From NCBI GenBank assembly GCA_031216915.1, contig CM062294.1, positions 389,103,217 through 389,167,216 of the forward strand: DNA of 64,000 bases, in the 5' to 3' direction. The notes beneath the pieces were generated by a model. That model was given only the letters and a program-made list of their open reading frames with translations. It did not search any database and had not been told where the DNA came from. Below, piece after piece: positions 13,205 to 24,702 of the stretch (its first letter is position 1; each line of letters opens with the position of its first letter). The position numbers and the translations under genes were made by a program. The stretch is from Pictodentalium vernedei. Taxonomy: Eukaryota; Mollusca; Scaphopoda; Dentaliida; Dentaliidae.

Positions 13205-13746
13205 AATTAATCAAACAATGTCGATAGTACTCCCAACAACTCCACAATAAATATATCATAAAGATACATAATAATTCAACATTCAAAATACAAATCAAAA
13301 AATTTCAAAAAAGATTTCGAAAATTTTTTGAGAAAAGCCCAAGTTCCCAAAGGGAACAAGACGAGCCCAAGGGTATCCCAATTGAGCCTAAGTGTGGACA
13401 AAATTCCCAAAATAATTGCTACACTACCGGAATATTATAACATGTATCTATAACAATCCTACAGTAATAAAAAGTTGAAACTACATATATTTATAGGACG
13501 TTGCCAATGTAAACAACGCCAAAGGAAAAAAATGGAAACAAGACCCCAGGCACTGAATAAAAAAGGCCCAAAATCAGTAACAGATTTTAAAGCTACCTGA
13601 TGTAAAGCAAGATCTTCAGATGAAGAAAAAACGATACATTGGACAAACACCCCTAGAGTGAGGATGTAACTCTGGGGATATTCAAAATAAACATTCTGTA
13701 TTACATGTCAAATTTCCAAGAAATTTTATAAAAAATTTCAATAAAA

Positions 13747-14359
13747 ACAAGAGGCTCCAGGGGGCCTGAGGGCGCTCACCTGACATGGTAGCCTAAATAT
13801 CAAGCCAGGGAATTGATTTCAACAAGTTGCATCTGCCCCTCCTAAGAACAACTTATATCAAATATCCAAACATTCTGACCAGTGGATCTAAAAAAAAAAT
13901 AAGATTTTTAAAGAATATTCCTCATATTGAACTAAGTAATAATTTGGGCTCCCACAGGGAGCCCAAATATGAACCCAGTGACTTGGCTTGAACAAACTTG
14001 AATATCACCTCCAGTGGGATGTTGTATACCAAATATCAAAAGATTCTGACTGGAGGATGTGAAAAAGAAGATTTTTAAAGAATATTCCTCATATTGAACT
14101 AAGTTATCATTTGGGCTCCCACAGGGAGCCCAAATATCAACCCAGGGACTTGGCTTGAACAAACTTGAATCTTACACCCTAAGGATGCTGCATACCAAAT
14201 ATCAAAGCATTCTGACTGCTGGATTTGAAGAAGATTTTTTTAAAAATTCCTCATTTTTAAGGAAAAATTCCTCATATTGAACTAAGTTATCATTCGGGCT
14301 CCCACAGGGGGCTCAAATATGAACCCAGGGACTTGGCTTCAACAAATTTGAATCCCCCT

Positions 14360-14403
<44 letters not shown>

Positions 14404-15582
14404 GGTTGCTGCATAGCAAATATCAAAACATTCCAACTGCTGGATCTGAAGAAGAAGATTTTTTAAGAAAATTCCTCATTTTGAACTAAGTTACAATTCG
14501 AGCTCCCACAGTGAGCCCAAATATGGACCTAGGGACATGGCTTGAACAAACTTGAATCTCATCTCCTAAGGATGCTGCATACCAAATATCAAAACATTCC
14601 GACTGCTGGATCTGAAGAATAAGATTTTTAAAGAAATTCCTCATTTTGAACTAAGTTATAATTCGGGCTTCCACAGTGAGCCCAAATATGAACCCAGGGT
14701 CTTGGCAGGAAACAAATTGAATCTCACACCCCTAAGCATGCTGCATACCAAATATCAAAAGATTCTGATTGGTAGTTCTGAAGAAGAAGATTTTTAAAGA
14801 ATATTCCTCATACTGCACTAATTTAAACATTTGGGCTCCCAAAGAGAGCCTAAATATGGACCCAGGGATTTGATTTCAATAAACATGTGAAACAATCTTC
14901 CAAAGATGTTATATGTGAAATTTGAAAGCTTTTGGAGCAGTGGTTTGGGAGAAAAGTAGCCTTAAATGTTTTCCCCATTACCCACAGTGTTAAAAAAAAT
15001 GCTGACTCTGCACTTTTTCAAAGTCCCCAAAAAGTACGCCATGATAAAATCAATAGCAATTTTTTTTACCATTCCATTCTGTTTGTCCTAAGGAAGCTTC
15101 ACACCATATAAGAATTCTCAGTGCCGTGTAGTTTTGGAGATATGGGCGTTTTAATTTTTATCTAATTTTAGCACCTGCGGTTCCCATGGGGTGACAGGAA
15201 AAAAAATTTGGGCATAAATTAAGTACTTATGACCCAATAAGCCCTCATATCAAATTTGGTTCAAATCTGCCTCTCGGTTTGGAAAATAGAAATTTTGGGC
15301 GGGGCAAAAATTCTTGCCCCTCCCATAACAACCGCAAATATAGCTCCTCAAATTTCTCTTGAACAAATCTGAGGATAACCTCAAAAGGAAGCTGCACACC
15401 AAATATCAAGTCTCTGCGACTGCTGGTTCATGAGAAGAAGATTTTTTAAGATTTAAGCACACTTTTGGGACGTGGCCCTACCGAGGGGCGCTGCAACTTG
15501 ATTTGAACAAAATCAAAATGCGATGTCATAACAAACTATTATCTTATCACTATAGCTCCCCTGACTGAAAGTCAGGTGAGCT
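13747..15582. repeat. Pearl/HINE-like repeat, family A copy 2 (both ends present)
   Basis: The left end is ACAAGAGGCTCCAGGGGGCC followed by GCTCACCTGAC (13774-13784). The right end is a hairpin at 15554-15582 that finishes with GTCAGGTGAGC (15571-15581), an exact 11-bp inverted match to the left. The core has tandem 165-170-bp units with the GGGCTCCCACAGGGAGCCC hairpin, interrupted by a pure C tract at about 14362-14400. A non-tandem segment (about 14880-15540) precedes the right end. Confidence 0.78.
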
Positions 15583-15822
15583 AATAAACCAAAGACCACC
15601 AGCTGAGACCACAGGGAATATCATACTTGCAGTGGCGTATGTTTCTGAACACAAAGCTGCTGTAGCCGTTTGAAGTGGTTTCATTATGGGAACCACCTCT
15701 TCCATAGTATGCCAAATCTTATCCCCCAGTTCAAGAGTTTGGGCATCGTCTGGTTTCACAACCTGGGAATTGTGAATAACAGCAAAAATTACTAGTTGTT
15801 GTTCCAGAAGATGCTTAAACAT
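15583..15822 (-). pseudogene. hAT (ZBED-type) transposase fragment
   Basis: About 80 residues of a minus-strand frame include LELGDKIWHTMEEVVPIMKP, TATAALCSETYATASMIFPV. The pattern of a short helix, a Lys-Pro, then a T/S-rich stretch and IFPVV is typical of the catalytic-domain region of hAT transposases related to ZBED proteins. It is truncated at its C-terminal side by the end of repeat A2. Adjacent A/T-rich sequence with CCGAAACC-type repeats up to 16011 may belong to the same element. Confidence 0.6.
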
Positions 15823-16019
15823 AAAGTAGCTCGAATTTAAACATCTTGTATCAAAGAATGTTCTTTCAAGTCAAGTTGTTTTTGACGGATGTGAAATTCA
15901 TGCGTTGCAATAGAAGATTTATAAAAATGTCCAACAAGCTTATGGAAAATATGTATTGTGTTAGAAAAACCGAAACCAAAAGCTGTTTTTTTTTGTCTAA
16001 AACTGAACCGAAACTGAAC

Positions 16020-17444
16020 TAGGGCTGCACGGTATTCAAATTTAAATACCAGTATCGGTATTGAAAAAAATACTGCGATATACCAGTATATCAAATTTCA
16101 ATACCAGTATTGGTATCGAAAAAAATACCGCGATATACCGGTATATCGCAGACCGGTTCAGAGGGTGAAAAACTTGGGCGATGTTCTGGGGAACTGAGTT
16201 CGTAAATAGTTGACAACACAGTTATATTTTGGGTAGTTAACAATTGAATAAAATTTACTGTACTCGGTACCTTCAGCTGAACCCAATAACTTTAAGAAAG
16301 CACTTTTTTCTACATACGTGCACAGCATTATTTTATTTTGCTTTAAAATCACATCACAGAGACAGCTCAGACATGAGGGAAAACAATAAAGTGCCATGAC
16401 TTTTCTGTTCGAAAAGAATATGCCACAATTTGCCACTGTAGCTGACTGTAGTGTTTATTTTTCCTTTGTTCATGAATATTAATTAATACAGTCGTTTTAT
16501 GGAGTGTGAGCATTTCACACCCTGCATTTTCCTCTCCATTGCTTGGTTCTTCTTATGACCTATTGTATTGATGGATATGGTCAGTGGTGTGTTTGTGTTA
16601 GTAATTAATGTCCATGTGAGTGGCAATTATTAATGTCTCAATGGATTATTATTGCGCAGGCTTCCCTTTCTCTTTGTTTCTGTACTGTGTATGAATTCAT
16701 ACCCCCAAAACTTCACCTGAAGTGATGCGTGGTTAGCACAGTTCTTGAATGGTTAAGATATAAATACTTTTATTTGAATTCATTATTAATTTCTGGGATA
16801 ACATCGGTAAAAAAATATTTGAAGTTACAAAAAAATAGTTAAGTTTTAGATTGCTGGTTGTCCTTTTAAAAAAACTGGGATGAAATGTGACAGGGACATC
16901 CAACCCACACCTTCATTGCCATTGAGCAGCTTATTAATATTCATAAGTTCAAAGTTCACAATGAGAGTGTTGATGGAAATGTTGATCAACATGGCCTGAG
17001 GTTTTATCTGTTTTTGAAAGGAATAAAATAAATAAAACAAACACTCCCTATAAGGATTTTGTGAGTAATTTTATTATCCACACAGGGAAACGTTGAGAAT
17101 ACATACACAAATGTGTATAAGTATTCATTCCCTGCATTCGACGCAATCCCGAAATATTCAACTGTCAGTTTCAGTTTCATATTGCTGGTACGTGTATACT
17201 TACTTGTAACTTAGACAGCTCAAGTGCGCTGCAAACTGTGTTTTCATTGGTCGAATGAAGATTGATTGACATGTACACTTTATCACAGAAGTTGTCAGTT
17301 TTTCCCTAATAATATACCAACTTCAACTTCGATAGTTTGATCCAATACCGTTTCTTACGATATACCGGTACTTTTAAAACAATACCGGTATTCATCCGGT
17401 ACCATTCTCAATACTGGTAATTACCGGTTTACTGTGCAGCCCTA
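16020..17444. mobile_element. hAT-like DNA transposon, non-autonomous, with 8-bp target duplication
   Basis: The ends are TAGGGCTGCAC (16020) and GTGCAGCCCTA (ending 17444), perfect 11-bp inverted repeats. They are flanked by the identical octamer AACTGAAC at 16012-16019 and 17445-17452. Eight-bp duplications and a TAGGGNTGCAC-type end are characteristic of hAT transposons. Subterminal sequence is rich in the motif ATACCGGTAT and its variants at both ends (16030-16160 and 17340-17430), plausible transposase binding sites. No transposase is encoded in the 1425 bp. Confidence 0.87.
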
Positions 17445-17452
17445 AACTGAAC

Positions 17453-17665
17453 TGCAGGAAAATTTCAAAACCAATTAGCTCTAATATCATGTTTGATAGA
17501 GCACCATGATCTCTGTCAAACTAGATATAGTGGAAATGCTCAGTATATCTCAAGACTATAGTAAAATGACCGAATCCCTGTTATTTGAATACTCATGTTA
17601 ACTGAATAATTTTCATTGTTGAAGTGGCTATTCAATTAACAGGGTTCCATAGTACTGTGATTTTT
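17453..17665. repeat. Low-copy repeat with TATTCAATTAACAGG motifs
   Basis: Shares blocks with 21900-22275, including TATTCAATTAACAGG and a TCTGTCAAAC segment. The resemblance to pogo/Tigger terminal sequence is weak and I do not assign a class. Confidence 0.35.
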
Positions 17666-17784
17666 AGAGAAAAATATGGCTTCCTGCAAGAAGAACAAAA
17701 TAAAAACAAACTGTCCATTATGGATGAGTGGCTTTTGGTTTTATAGTTCAGCTCGTTTTTTGAGGCAAACTACAGTGGAAGTCA

Positions 17785-18570
17785 CAGCAAATAAACAGCT
17801 GCGCCATGAGCACATGATACGCCCGTTATTAATTACAAGAGGGAAGCACACAATATGAGTATAAATGTGTACTTGACAGGTTTTTTTATATTCTTGTACA
17901 ATAATCATAACCAACAACATACTGTGTTCAATAATTTGGAAATAAAATTATTTGAATTTCATGTATATATCTTATGTCTATAGAGATCATAACTTCAAGA
18001 AAAAATCAACGATTTTCTAAGTATTAAAGTCCCATAACTCTGGAATAACTAATCGAACGGCGACACCAACCGAAAGGGAGCTTCCTTCCATCAACATAAA
18101 CCACCTACCAAAAAATCGTGAAAATCTCCCGAAGCGTTCTCGAGTTATCGTACGACGTGTAAAAAATCAACAATTTTCTAAGTAATAAAGTCCCATAACT
18201 CGGGAATGACTAATCGAACGGCGACACTAAATGAAAGGGAGCTTCCCTCCATTGATATACACCACCTACCCCAAAATCACGAAAATATCTCAAAGCGTTC
18301 TCGAGTTATCGTACGACGTGTAAAAAATCAACAATTTTCTAAGTAATAAAGTCCCATAACTCTGGAATGACTAACCGAACGGCGACACTAAATGAAAGGG
18401 AGCTTCCCTCCATCGATATACACCACCTACCTAAAAATCACATAAATCTCTCAAAGCGTTCTTGAGTTATCGTACGACGTGTGACCGGACGGACAGACGG
18501 ACGGACAGATGGACAGTGGTATACCATAATACGACCGGTTTTTTTCAACATGGGCATATAAAAATGGCTG
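17785..18570. repeat. Pearl/HINE-like repeat, family B copy 1
   Basis: A non-tandem left part (AAACAGCTGCGCCATGAGC to about 17990) is followed by three tandem units of about 157 bp. Each unit has AAGTCCCATAACTC, ATCGAACGGCGACAC, GGGAGCTTCC and CGTTCTCGAGTTATCGTACG. It closes with a GGACGGACAGACGGAC microsatellite at about 18486-18515 and ACGACCGGTT. The same left part and units recur at 51925-52490. Confidence 0.7.
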
Positions 18571-19379
18571 AATGGTTTTACTATGTTTGTGAATAAACTG
18601 ATCAAACTATCTAACTGGGGGAGGGACTGGACTATTAGCCCCTAAGGACTCTTGTCACTTAGTCTATTCTATGAAGCGGTAAATACACCTGTGTTCTCAT
18701 TATCACATTTTGTACCCTTAACTGGTAGAGTGCTAAATTATTTTTAATCATCAAAATTTGTTCACAAGTCTTTGCCTTGTTATAATTTATGTGAGAGTGC
18801 CTATAGGCACTCTCACATAAATTGTTACAAGGAAAATCCATACAGACCAAATAATTTAGATTTGAAGATAATATGAAGGACATCCACAGAGTTTGAAGCC
18901 TCTGAGTTAGAGTACTGGCACTTTAGAGTAAAGCCCAAATATGGGCTTCCAGCACTCAACCAGCTAATCACTTGAATCAGTGAATAAGGAAGATAATATG
19001 ACAATGAAAATAACCTGGATTAGATGAACTTTCTTCACTTGTTACCCTAATTTATGGGGTGTTTGCTTACTAAATAGGCTTAAGAATTAATCCCCTAAAA
19101 CCCCTAAGAATGATCAAAGGGAAGTTAGACTGAACTCAATGGAGATACTTACATACAGGGCTTTTGTGATGAGTGGTGTCACACAAACTATTGTGAATAC
19201 TTTCCAACAGGAGGAGCCTGAAGTATTATTTACTATCTGTTCTTAACACATAAAAAACTTAACCAAAACCAGGTTTCTTCCAAAAACAGGGCCAAAACCA
19301 AACCTGAACTGGAGGTGTGACTCTCCCAGATTAATTTCTTTAATCGCAACTGGAGATATCCAAAAACCTGCAATTTGGG
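18571..19379. other. Unassigned intron sequence
   Basis: Apart from the palindrome at 18775-18832 I see no gene, no tandem repeat and no recognisable element boundary. Confidence 0.4.
18775..18832. repeat. Perfect 40-bp palindrome inside a 58-bp near-perfect one
   Basis: Positions 18784-18823 are a perfect inverted repeat with no loop, centred on GCCTATAGGC. The arms extend imperfectly to CCTTGT at 18775 and ACAAGG at 18832. A diverged half-copy (TTGTTACAATTTATTGGAGA) lies near 21262. Confidence 0.9.
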
Positions 19380-20300
19380 TTGACAAGAGCTATAACTCTG
19401 GAAAAAGTATTTGAATTAAAACTTCCTTGCCATATGCACATGTACACATCATACTCATACTGCACACCAAATTTCGTAAAAATGCAGGGAAAAATGCCAG
19501 AGGAGTTAAGTTGACAAGCATTTGTGACAGAAATTTTTCTATTATCAAGGACTGTTACCACATGAAATTTGTTGCATCAAAAATTCCTGACCACATGCAC
19601 ATCTACCCTTCATGCTGATACTTCAACAAAGTTTTGTAAAAGTCCAATAAAAAATGAAGGAGGAGTTAAACGGAAAAGCCTTTGTGATGGAAGTTTTGCT
19701 ATTTCCAAGGGTTGTAACCATGCAAAATTCATCGGATCAAAAATTCCTCACCACATGCAAATCTACACTTGATACTGATACTTCAGACCAAGTTTTGTAA
19801 AAATCCAATAAAAATGTAGGAGGACTTAAGCGGACAAACCTTTGTGATGGAAATTTTGCTATTTCCAAAGGCTGTAACCGTGCAAAATTTGTCGCATCAA
19901 AAATTTCTGACCACATGCACATCTACACCTGATACTGATACTTCCGACCAAGTTTTGTAAAAATCCACTGAAAACTGTAGGAGGAGTTAAGTGGACAAAG
20001 TTTGTGATGGAAGGATGGACTGACGGACAAACACCATTCCAATATTCCTTGCCAACTTCATCGGTGGGAGATAAAAAGGGGCACAACTGTGGCAAAAATA
20101 GTCCGACCAGAACTATAATCGAAGGTGCACAGGTTACCATGGTGGTGAACATTCATACTAAGTTCTGAGGAAATGGTCTATAAACGTCAGAGAAAATCTC
20201 TGGACAAAATTACGTCTATGGATGGACAGATGGATAAGATGATTCCAGTATAACCACTCCACCCCTTCCCACAACTCGTTGCAGGGGGTATAAAAATCAA
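19380..20300. repeat. Tandem-core repeat, family E
   Basis: Four units of about 155-160 bp, each with GATGGAAATTTTGCTATTTC-like sequence, ACCACATGCACATCTACAC, TACTGATACTTC and AAGTTTTGTAAAAATCCA. The array ends with ATGGACTGACGGACAAAC and later GGGGGTATAAAAAT, the ending seen in family H. It is probably another pearl/HINE-like family. Confidence 0.6.
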
Positions 20301-20384
20301 AACTTCCTAGCTCTACTCTCCACATATTACACCAGGCAAACAGAAAAATCATTGGAGTTATGTATTGTGGTGAGACAAACTAAC

Positions 20385-20516
20385 CTTTCTTGTTCTTTTT
20401 GTTTCTCTCTTTCACTTTCAACTTCTTAAGTTTTCTTTTGACTTCTCGCTCTCTTTGCCTCATTGCTGCAGTGATTGGCTTGGGTTTGTTCTCTTCTTTT
20501 TCCTCACACAGGGATG
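20385..20516 (-). CDS. MAPK7: MAPK7 (ERK5) orthologue, exon encoding the basic post-kinase segment
   Basis: A 132-bp exon. The minus-strand acceptor is TTTTGTTTTAG with AG at 20518-20517. The donor is AAAG/GTTAGT with GT at 20384-20383. It enters in phase 1 and leaves in phase 1, and the entry phase matches the exit phase of the exon at 48526. The junction codon is GCA (Ala). The peptide starts SLCEEKEENKPKPITAAM and continues RQREREVKRKLKKLKVKERN, then KKNKK. The KP-[IV]-TA--RQRERE pattern followed by a run of Lys/Arg corresponds to the segment of vertebrate ERK5 that precedes and includes its nuclear localisation signal. A role in nuclear import is inferred from that family. The next exon, for the C-terminal transactivation tail, is not recognisable below 20385. 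Confidence 0.82.
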
Positions 20517-20827
20517 CTAAAACAAAACAAAATATTCAAGGAAATAAGTCCACAAATAAATTAAACCTAGAAATATTTGTTTCTAACTGTAGTAATTTAT
20601 TTCCATGTGAGATGATAACATGAAATGGAGCAATTTTGCAAATGCTTATTCATCATCTCTGCCTCCATCTAACTTCCACTTGGTTTCATTTGATTTCTCC
20701 CTTAAGTCTGTGGAGGGAGACGAAAGTGAGCATGAGGCAAAGGAGTAGAAGCAGCACATTCTGATCCTGTTGGACATTTTGACAGCACTGTGGAAACCTG
20801 TTAACTGAATTGTCACTTTGTAAATGA

Positions 20828-20890
20828 AATTTATTTCTTTATTTATTGAGGTTTTAATGACACTTTAGCCAAGTCCTGCTGACAATATAC
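20828..20890 (-). repeat. Truncated SINE 3' end
   Basis: TTTCTTTATTTATTGAGGTT followed by TTAATGACACTTTAGCCAAG matches the tail of the SINEs at 21555 and 47763 read on the minus strand. No head or body is attached. Confidence 0.5.
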
Positions 20891-20904
20891 AAAACACCTG
20901 GGCA

Positions 20905-20964
20905 GTGACTTCTAGTCAGGTCTTGGCTGCCTTAACAGGCAACCAAGACTTGACTAGAAATCAC
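20905..20964. repeat. 60-nt inverted repeat able to form a hairpin
   Basis: Arms 20905-20931 and 20938-20964 (27 nt each) pair with three transitions and a 6-nt loop TTAACA. In the minus-strand transcript, the MAPK7 sense strand, two of the three differences become G-U pairs. It lies about 400 nt upstream of the exon at 20516. It could be a tiny MITE or a structured RNA. Confidence 0.7.
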
Positions 20965-21554
20965 TACTAAGCAATTGGACTTGTACAGGTTGTAGTCTAT
21001 TGGGAATTGAAAGACAGTTGCCCAGACAATTGAGGGTTAACAAAAACTGAAAAGAAAATCAGTCACTTCTTTCATGAAAATGAACCTTTCATCTGTTTAC
21101 AAGCCTCAACAGGGACTTACAAATAGTGAATGTAGGAAAATTTGAAAATTCAGACGGTTTTGGCATTGACTGATTGGTTCGTTTCGATTTTTTGGTATCC
21201 CCATGATATTGGTATCGGTTCGGTTTTTGGGTATATTGCCCATCTCTAATGTCTTTTCTTTGTTACAATTTATTGGAGAGTACCTATACCAATGTCCATG
21301 CTGTCAAGTGATAATGGTGTCATTGAACTAAAAGAGCTTTTACAGAGCAGGACTTTGATACATCATAATTTTATTAAGTAAGATGGCTTCTCAATTAATG
21401 CTGGGGTTGACCAATCAATATTTTCACCCTGTAGTTCCCAGGCTGCATGTTAAAAACATTAATTAGTCTACTCTAAATAAATGAATATGGACAATTCCAA
21501 TAGATGTTATTGAACTGACCGGGAAGATACCATTAGGATCCATGGGGTTAGTAA

Positions 21555-21895
21555 TTTATTTATTGGGTTTTAATAGCCAGAGTCACCTCGTGTCAAGCAG
21601 TTTTAAGGGTGGAGGAAGCAGGAGAACCTGGAGAGAACCACTAAGCAACAGTGAGCAACTGTCAGACTCCCCAACATACTAAGTCCTGTACAAGCAGGGT
21701 TTGCATATGTTAAAGACTAGTGCACCATCGATGCATAGTATGAATTAGTACACAGCACCCCCGTGCCCCCATGTGGGCAATCGCTATTAAGTGCCTTACC
21801 CACTGATGCAGCGCAGTTACCCCTGACAGGGACTGAACCGTGGACCTTTCAGTTTGAAGTCCAATGCCATAACCATTGAATCACCATGCATCCTT
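21555..21895 (-). mobile_element. SINE with a tRNA-derived head
   Basis: On the minus strand the head near 21895 has TGGTGATTCAATGGTTATGG (A-box-like) and GGTTCAGTCCC (B-box-like), about the spacing of a tRNA-type RNA polymerase III promoter. The body has GGTAAGGCACTTAATAGCG and CCCACATGGGGGC, then GGGGAGTCTGACAGTTGC and GGTTCTCTCCAGG. The tail is TTAAAACCCAATAAATAAAT. The body is homologous to the SINE at 47763-48138, whose head is different. I could not define a target-site duplication. Confidence 0.7.
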
Positions 21896-21899
21896 GTCA

Positions 21900-23392
21900 A
21901 TGAAAATTATTCAATTACCAGTATTCAATTAACAAGGATTTGTTCACTAACCTACATTCTAGAGATGAACTGAACATTTAATCTATTATATCTTGTCACT
22001 CATAGAGCTCTGTCAAACAAGATTTAATAAATGAAATGCCTGTTTTGGATGAATTGTGGTCAAATTGATCGGTGACTGTCAGTGTAATTTCTTAACACGT
22101 TAAAAGATTTTTTATTCAATTAACAGTAGTTTAATCTATAACCTATATGGAATTAAAAGGGCAAATTTATACTGAAGGTATTGTAAATGGTTTAGTGATT
22201 GAAAATTACTGGGTAAATCCAATTAACAGGGTTATTCAATTAAGAAATATACAATTAAGTGGGCTCTACTGTATTAGAACTTTTCCTGTGAAAATATTAA
22301 CCACGACATGCACATCTCATCAGAATTCATTTTAATGGCAGCACTTTCACAAATGCATAATATGTATCAAATATGGAGACATAACCTTTTGAAAGAAATA
22401 GTCCCACCAAAGCCTGTTTGGTTTGGGGGACTTCTTTAGGTTTATTTTCCCAATCCATTGAGGAAATGGAATAGAGCCAACAGCACCATAACATTCGTTT
22501 CTCATCAGAAATGATTTTACAACTTTTTATGCTAAAAGGTGTTTGTTTGAATTCTGTGATTAAATTTGGAAATGATAGTGTTTTAACTTTAACTTCTGCT
22601 GTCATGATGCAGGTGCATAGCCAGGATTCTATAACAGATGGTTGGCCTAGCCATTTTATTTTTTTTTTTGGGGGTGGGGGGGGGGGGGGGGACTGATATT
22701 TTAAAGGCCACTGTGTGTGGTTTCGGGGGCCTCCACTAGGCCTAACTAGGACCATCTGGTAATTGATCTCTCATTTAAGGAAGTGGCTGGGAGGGCCAAC
22801 AACCAGAGGGTCCTAGTTGGGACTAACCCCCACCCATGAGAAAATTTTGCATAATTTAGTGCTCTGAGAGCAAAGCTAAGGCATTTGTAGCATGTGTAGA
22901 ACTATATTGAAGACCATTTTGGGGCTCTATGTTGTGTGAAAGTTGCATTGGGCCAATGTTGGAAGGGGTAGCCAAAATTTTCTGGTGGGGGGAGGGGGGG
23001 ATGAGTGGGGGTCTTCAGAGTGTACTTTGTAGGAATATTTTATATTGAAGTATTACTGATGTAATTTTTAACTCTGTATACCACCAATAAAAGGTTCAAT
23101 CATTCATTCATTGGATGCAAAAGATCTCTACAGATTCAATTTACAATTTTAGAGAGAAAATAGTGATGCAAGATGGGCAAGTCAAATGATTATTGGCAGA
23201 TTCATTGCTGTTGATTATAGAAAATATGAAATCAATCTGACTGAAGATGTGGGAAAGTTTGCTGATGCAAGTCAGGGGCAGACAGATGGATGGATGGAAG
23301 AATGGAAAGAATAATGGAAAGAAGAGAAGATGGATGGACATGAGGATCACTATATACTCCCAACAAAACAGGGATATAAAAATATATGACAA
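21900..23392. other. Intron sequence with donor segments of the 25-kb patchwork
   Basis: No gene is supported. Segments 22121-22207, 22472-22546 and 23185-23351 recur, reordered, at 25067-25393. The stretch 22220-22275 (ATTCAATTAAGAAATATAC, GTGGGCTCTACTGTA) may be one end of a pogo/Tigger-like transposon; the partner end was not found. A G tract lies at about 22672-22691. A possible element 3' end (CCAATAAAAGGTTCAATCAT, then ATTC repeats) lies at 23086-23112. Confidence 0.45.
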
Positions 23393-23620
23393 TAGAGAAA
23401 ATTGAAGATTTTGACTATTTATGGATCAACATTTGTGTCAACAGCAGGGGGTCTCAATGAACAAAAAAGTGAACAAGTGGCGGCACTGCCTAGATAGCTC
23501 TACTAAGGGTCACTGCTTTTAGGGGAAGCTAAATACAAAACAAGAATCCAAGTGCTACTGCTTGTGACTTTAACTTTCAAGATATGAAAATGGGTCAAGG
23601 GCATGAAACAAGGTTAGGTT

Positions 23621-23841
23621 TGTTTGTTTGTTGGTGGTTAACGTCACATATTTATGCACTATGGCTAATCGTGACACAACATGGAGATGAAGTCAAGTTT
23701 AGTCAATCGTTGATCAACATGTTGCCCATTTTAGAGGACTTTCACCCCAAGCATTGGTGACTGGGTCCTATTTTACTAGTAAAGCGGAACTGGTTTACCA
23801 CAGTAAACAAGTGCTGCTTACTTCCCGGGGTTCCCACGGGG
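23621..23841 (-). mobile_element. Short SINE-like retroelement with 14-bp target duplication
   Basis: The insert is bounded by AACAAGGTTAGGTT at 23607-23620 and 23842-23855. On the minus strand it begins CCCGTGGGAACCCCGGGAAG and ends with ATAAATATGTGACGTTAACC and an (AAAC)n tail. Tail and duplication are the marks of LINE-mediated retroposition. The head is not obviously tRNA, 5S or 7SL. A 3'-truncated relative is at 46786-46861. Confidence 0.75.
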
Positions 23842-24189
23842 AACAAGGTTAGGTTATGGGTAACAATTGTGTGAAGTATGAACAAGATCTGTCACACATA
23901 TTCAATTATACAGACCAGACAAGGGCTATATAACAATATCAAAGTCTTGTTGTCTGTGACCATGACCTTGAAAGTCACGACACATGAGAAATAATTGTAG
24001 CAATTATGAATAGAGATTAAATGATGTTTGGCAATCGCATCTGACATCAGCTGATTTTAAACCATTGGTTGACCATCGGTAGAATAGTTTGAACATCGGT
24101 TAGTGCTGATGGTTACATGGAACACCACAGGATCAAAATTGTTCATAGTTACATATGTTTCACAACCTCATACAAGTAGTAATAAAAGG

Positions 24190-24702
24190 CTGCCCAGCCA
24201 CACCTGCCCCGAAAAAAGTGAGCAATTCGAGATTTGAAATTTTTTTTCGAAGCCGGAACAGGGACATAACTCTGGCAAAAACGGTCGGACCACACCCTGA
24301 TTTGAACTTGACTGTATGTTATGTTGATACACCTACATACAAAATTTAAATTGGTCAACAGCAACTAAAGTTATCATCAGGAAACCCCCCAAAAAAGAAT
24401 TTTGTAAGTCGAAAATGGGGCATAACTGGCAAAAGTTGTCAGACTGCACCCGATTCGAACCTGACCTGTAGTTTATGTTGATACACCTACATATCAAATT
24501 TCATTTCAGCAACTAAAGTTATCATCAGGAAACCCCCCAAAAAAGAAGAATTTTGTAAGTCGAAAATGGGGCATAACTGGCAAAAGTTGTCAGACCACAC
24601 CCCGATTCGAACCTGACCTGTATTTTATGTTGATATACCTACATATCAAATTTCATTTGATTTGGCCAACTATCACTGAAGTTATCATTGGGAAACCCAA
24701 AA
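24190..24702. repeat. Tandem-core repeat, family F
   Basis: Three units of about 140 bp with GGGGCATAACTGGCAAAAG, CACCCCGATTCGAACCTGAC, TATGTTGATACACCTACATA and ACTAAAGTTATCATCAGGAA. No terminal hairpin pair of its own was identified. Confidence 0.6.

Larger units (their letters stand above)
7260..13736 (-). mobile_element. DIRS-like tyrosine-recombinase retrotransposon, DIRS-1 (5' truncated)
   Basis: On the minus strand the order is gag (13204 down to 11140), reverse transcriptase and RNase H (10954 to about 9400), tyrosine recombinase (about 9220 to 8250), then a non-coding 3' end carrying an internal complementary region. The 3' terminus begins at 7260 inside repeat A1 with no visible target-site duplication, as expected for recombinase-mediated insertion. 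The 5' inverted terminal repeat is missing: the sequence follows DIRS-3 up to about 13736, then repeat A2 starts at 13747. All coding domains carry frameshifts or substitutions. I see no DAM-type methyltransferase motif, although many DIRS elements have one. Confidence 0.88.

Noticed and set aside
21830-21895. A functional tRNA gene
   Set aside because: A- and B-box-like motifs are present, but I see no convincing acceptor stem or cloverleaf, and SINE body follows.
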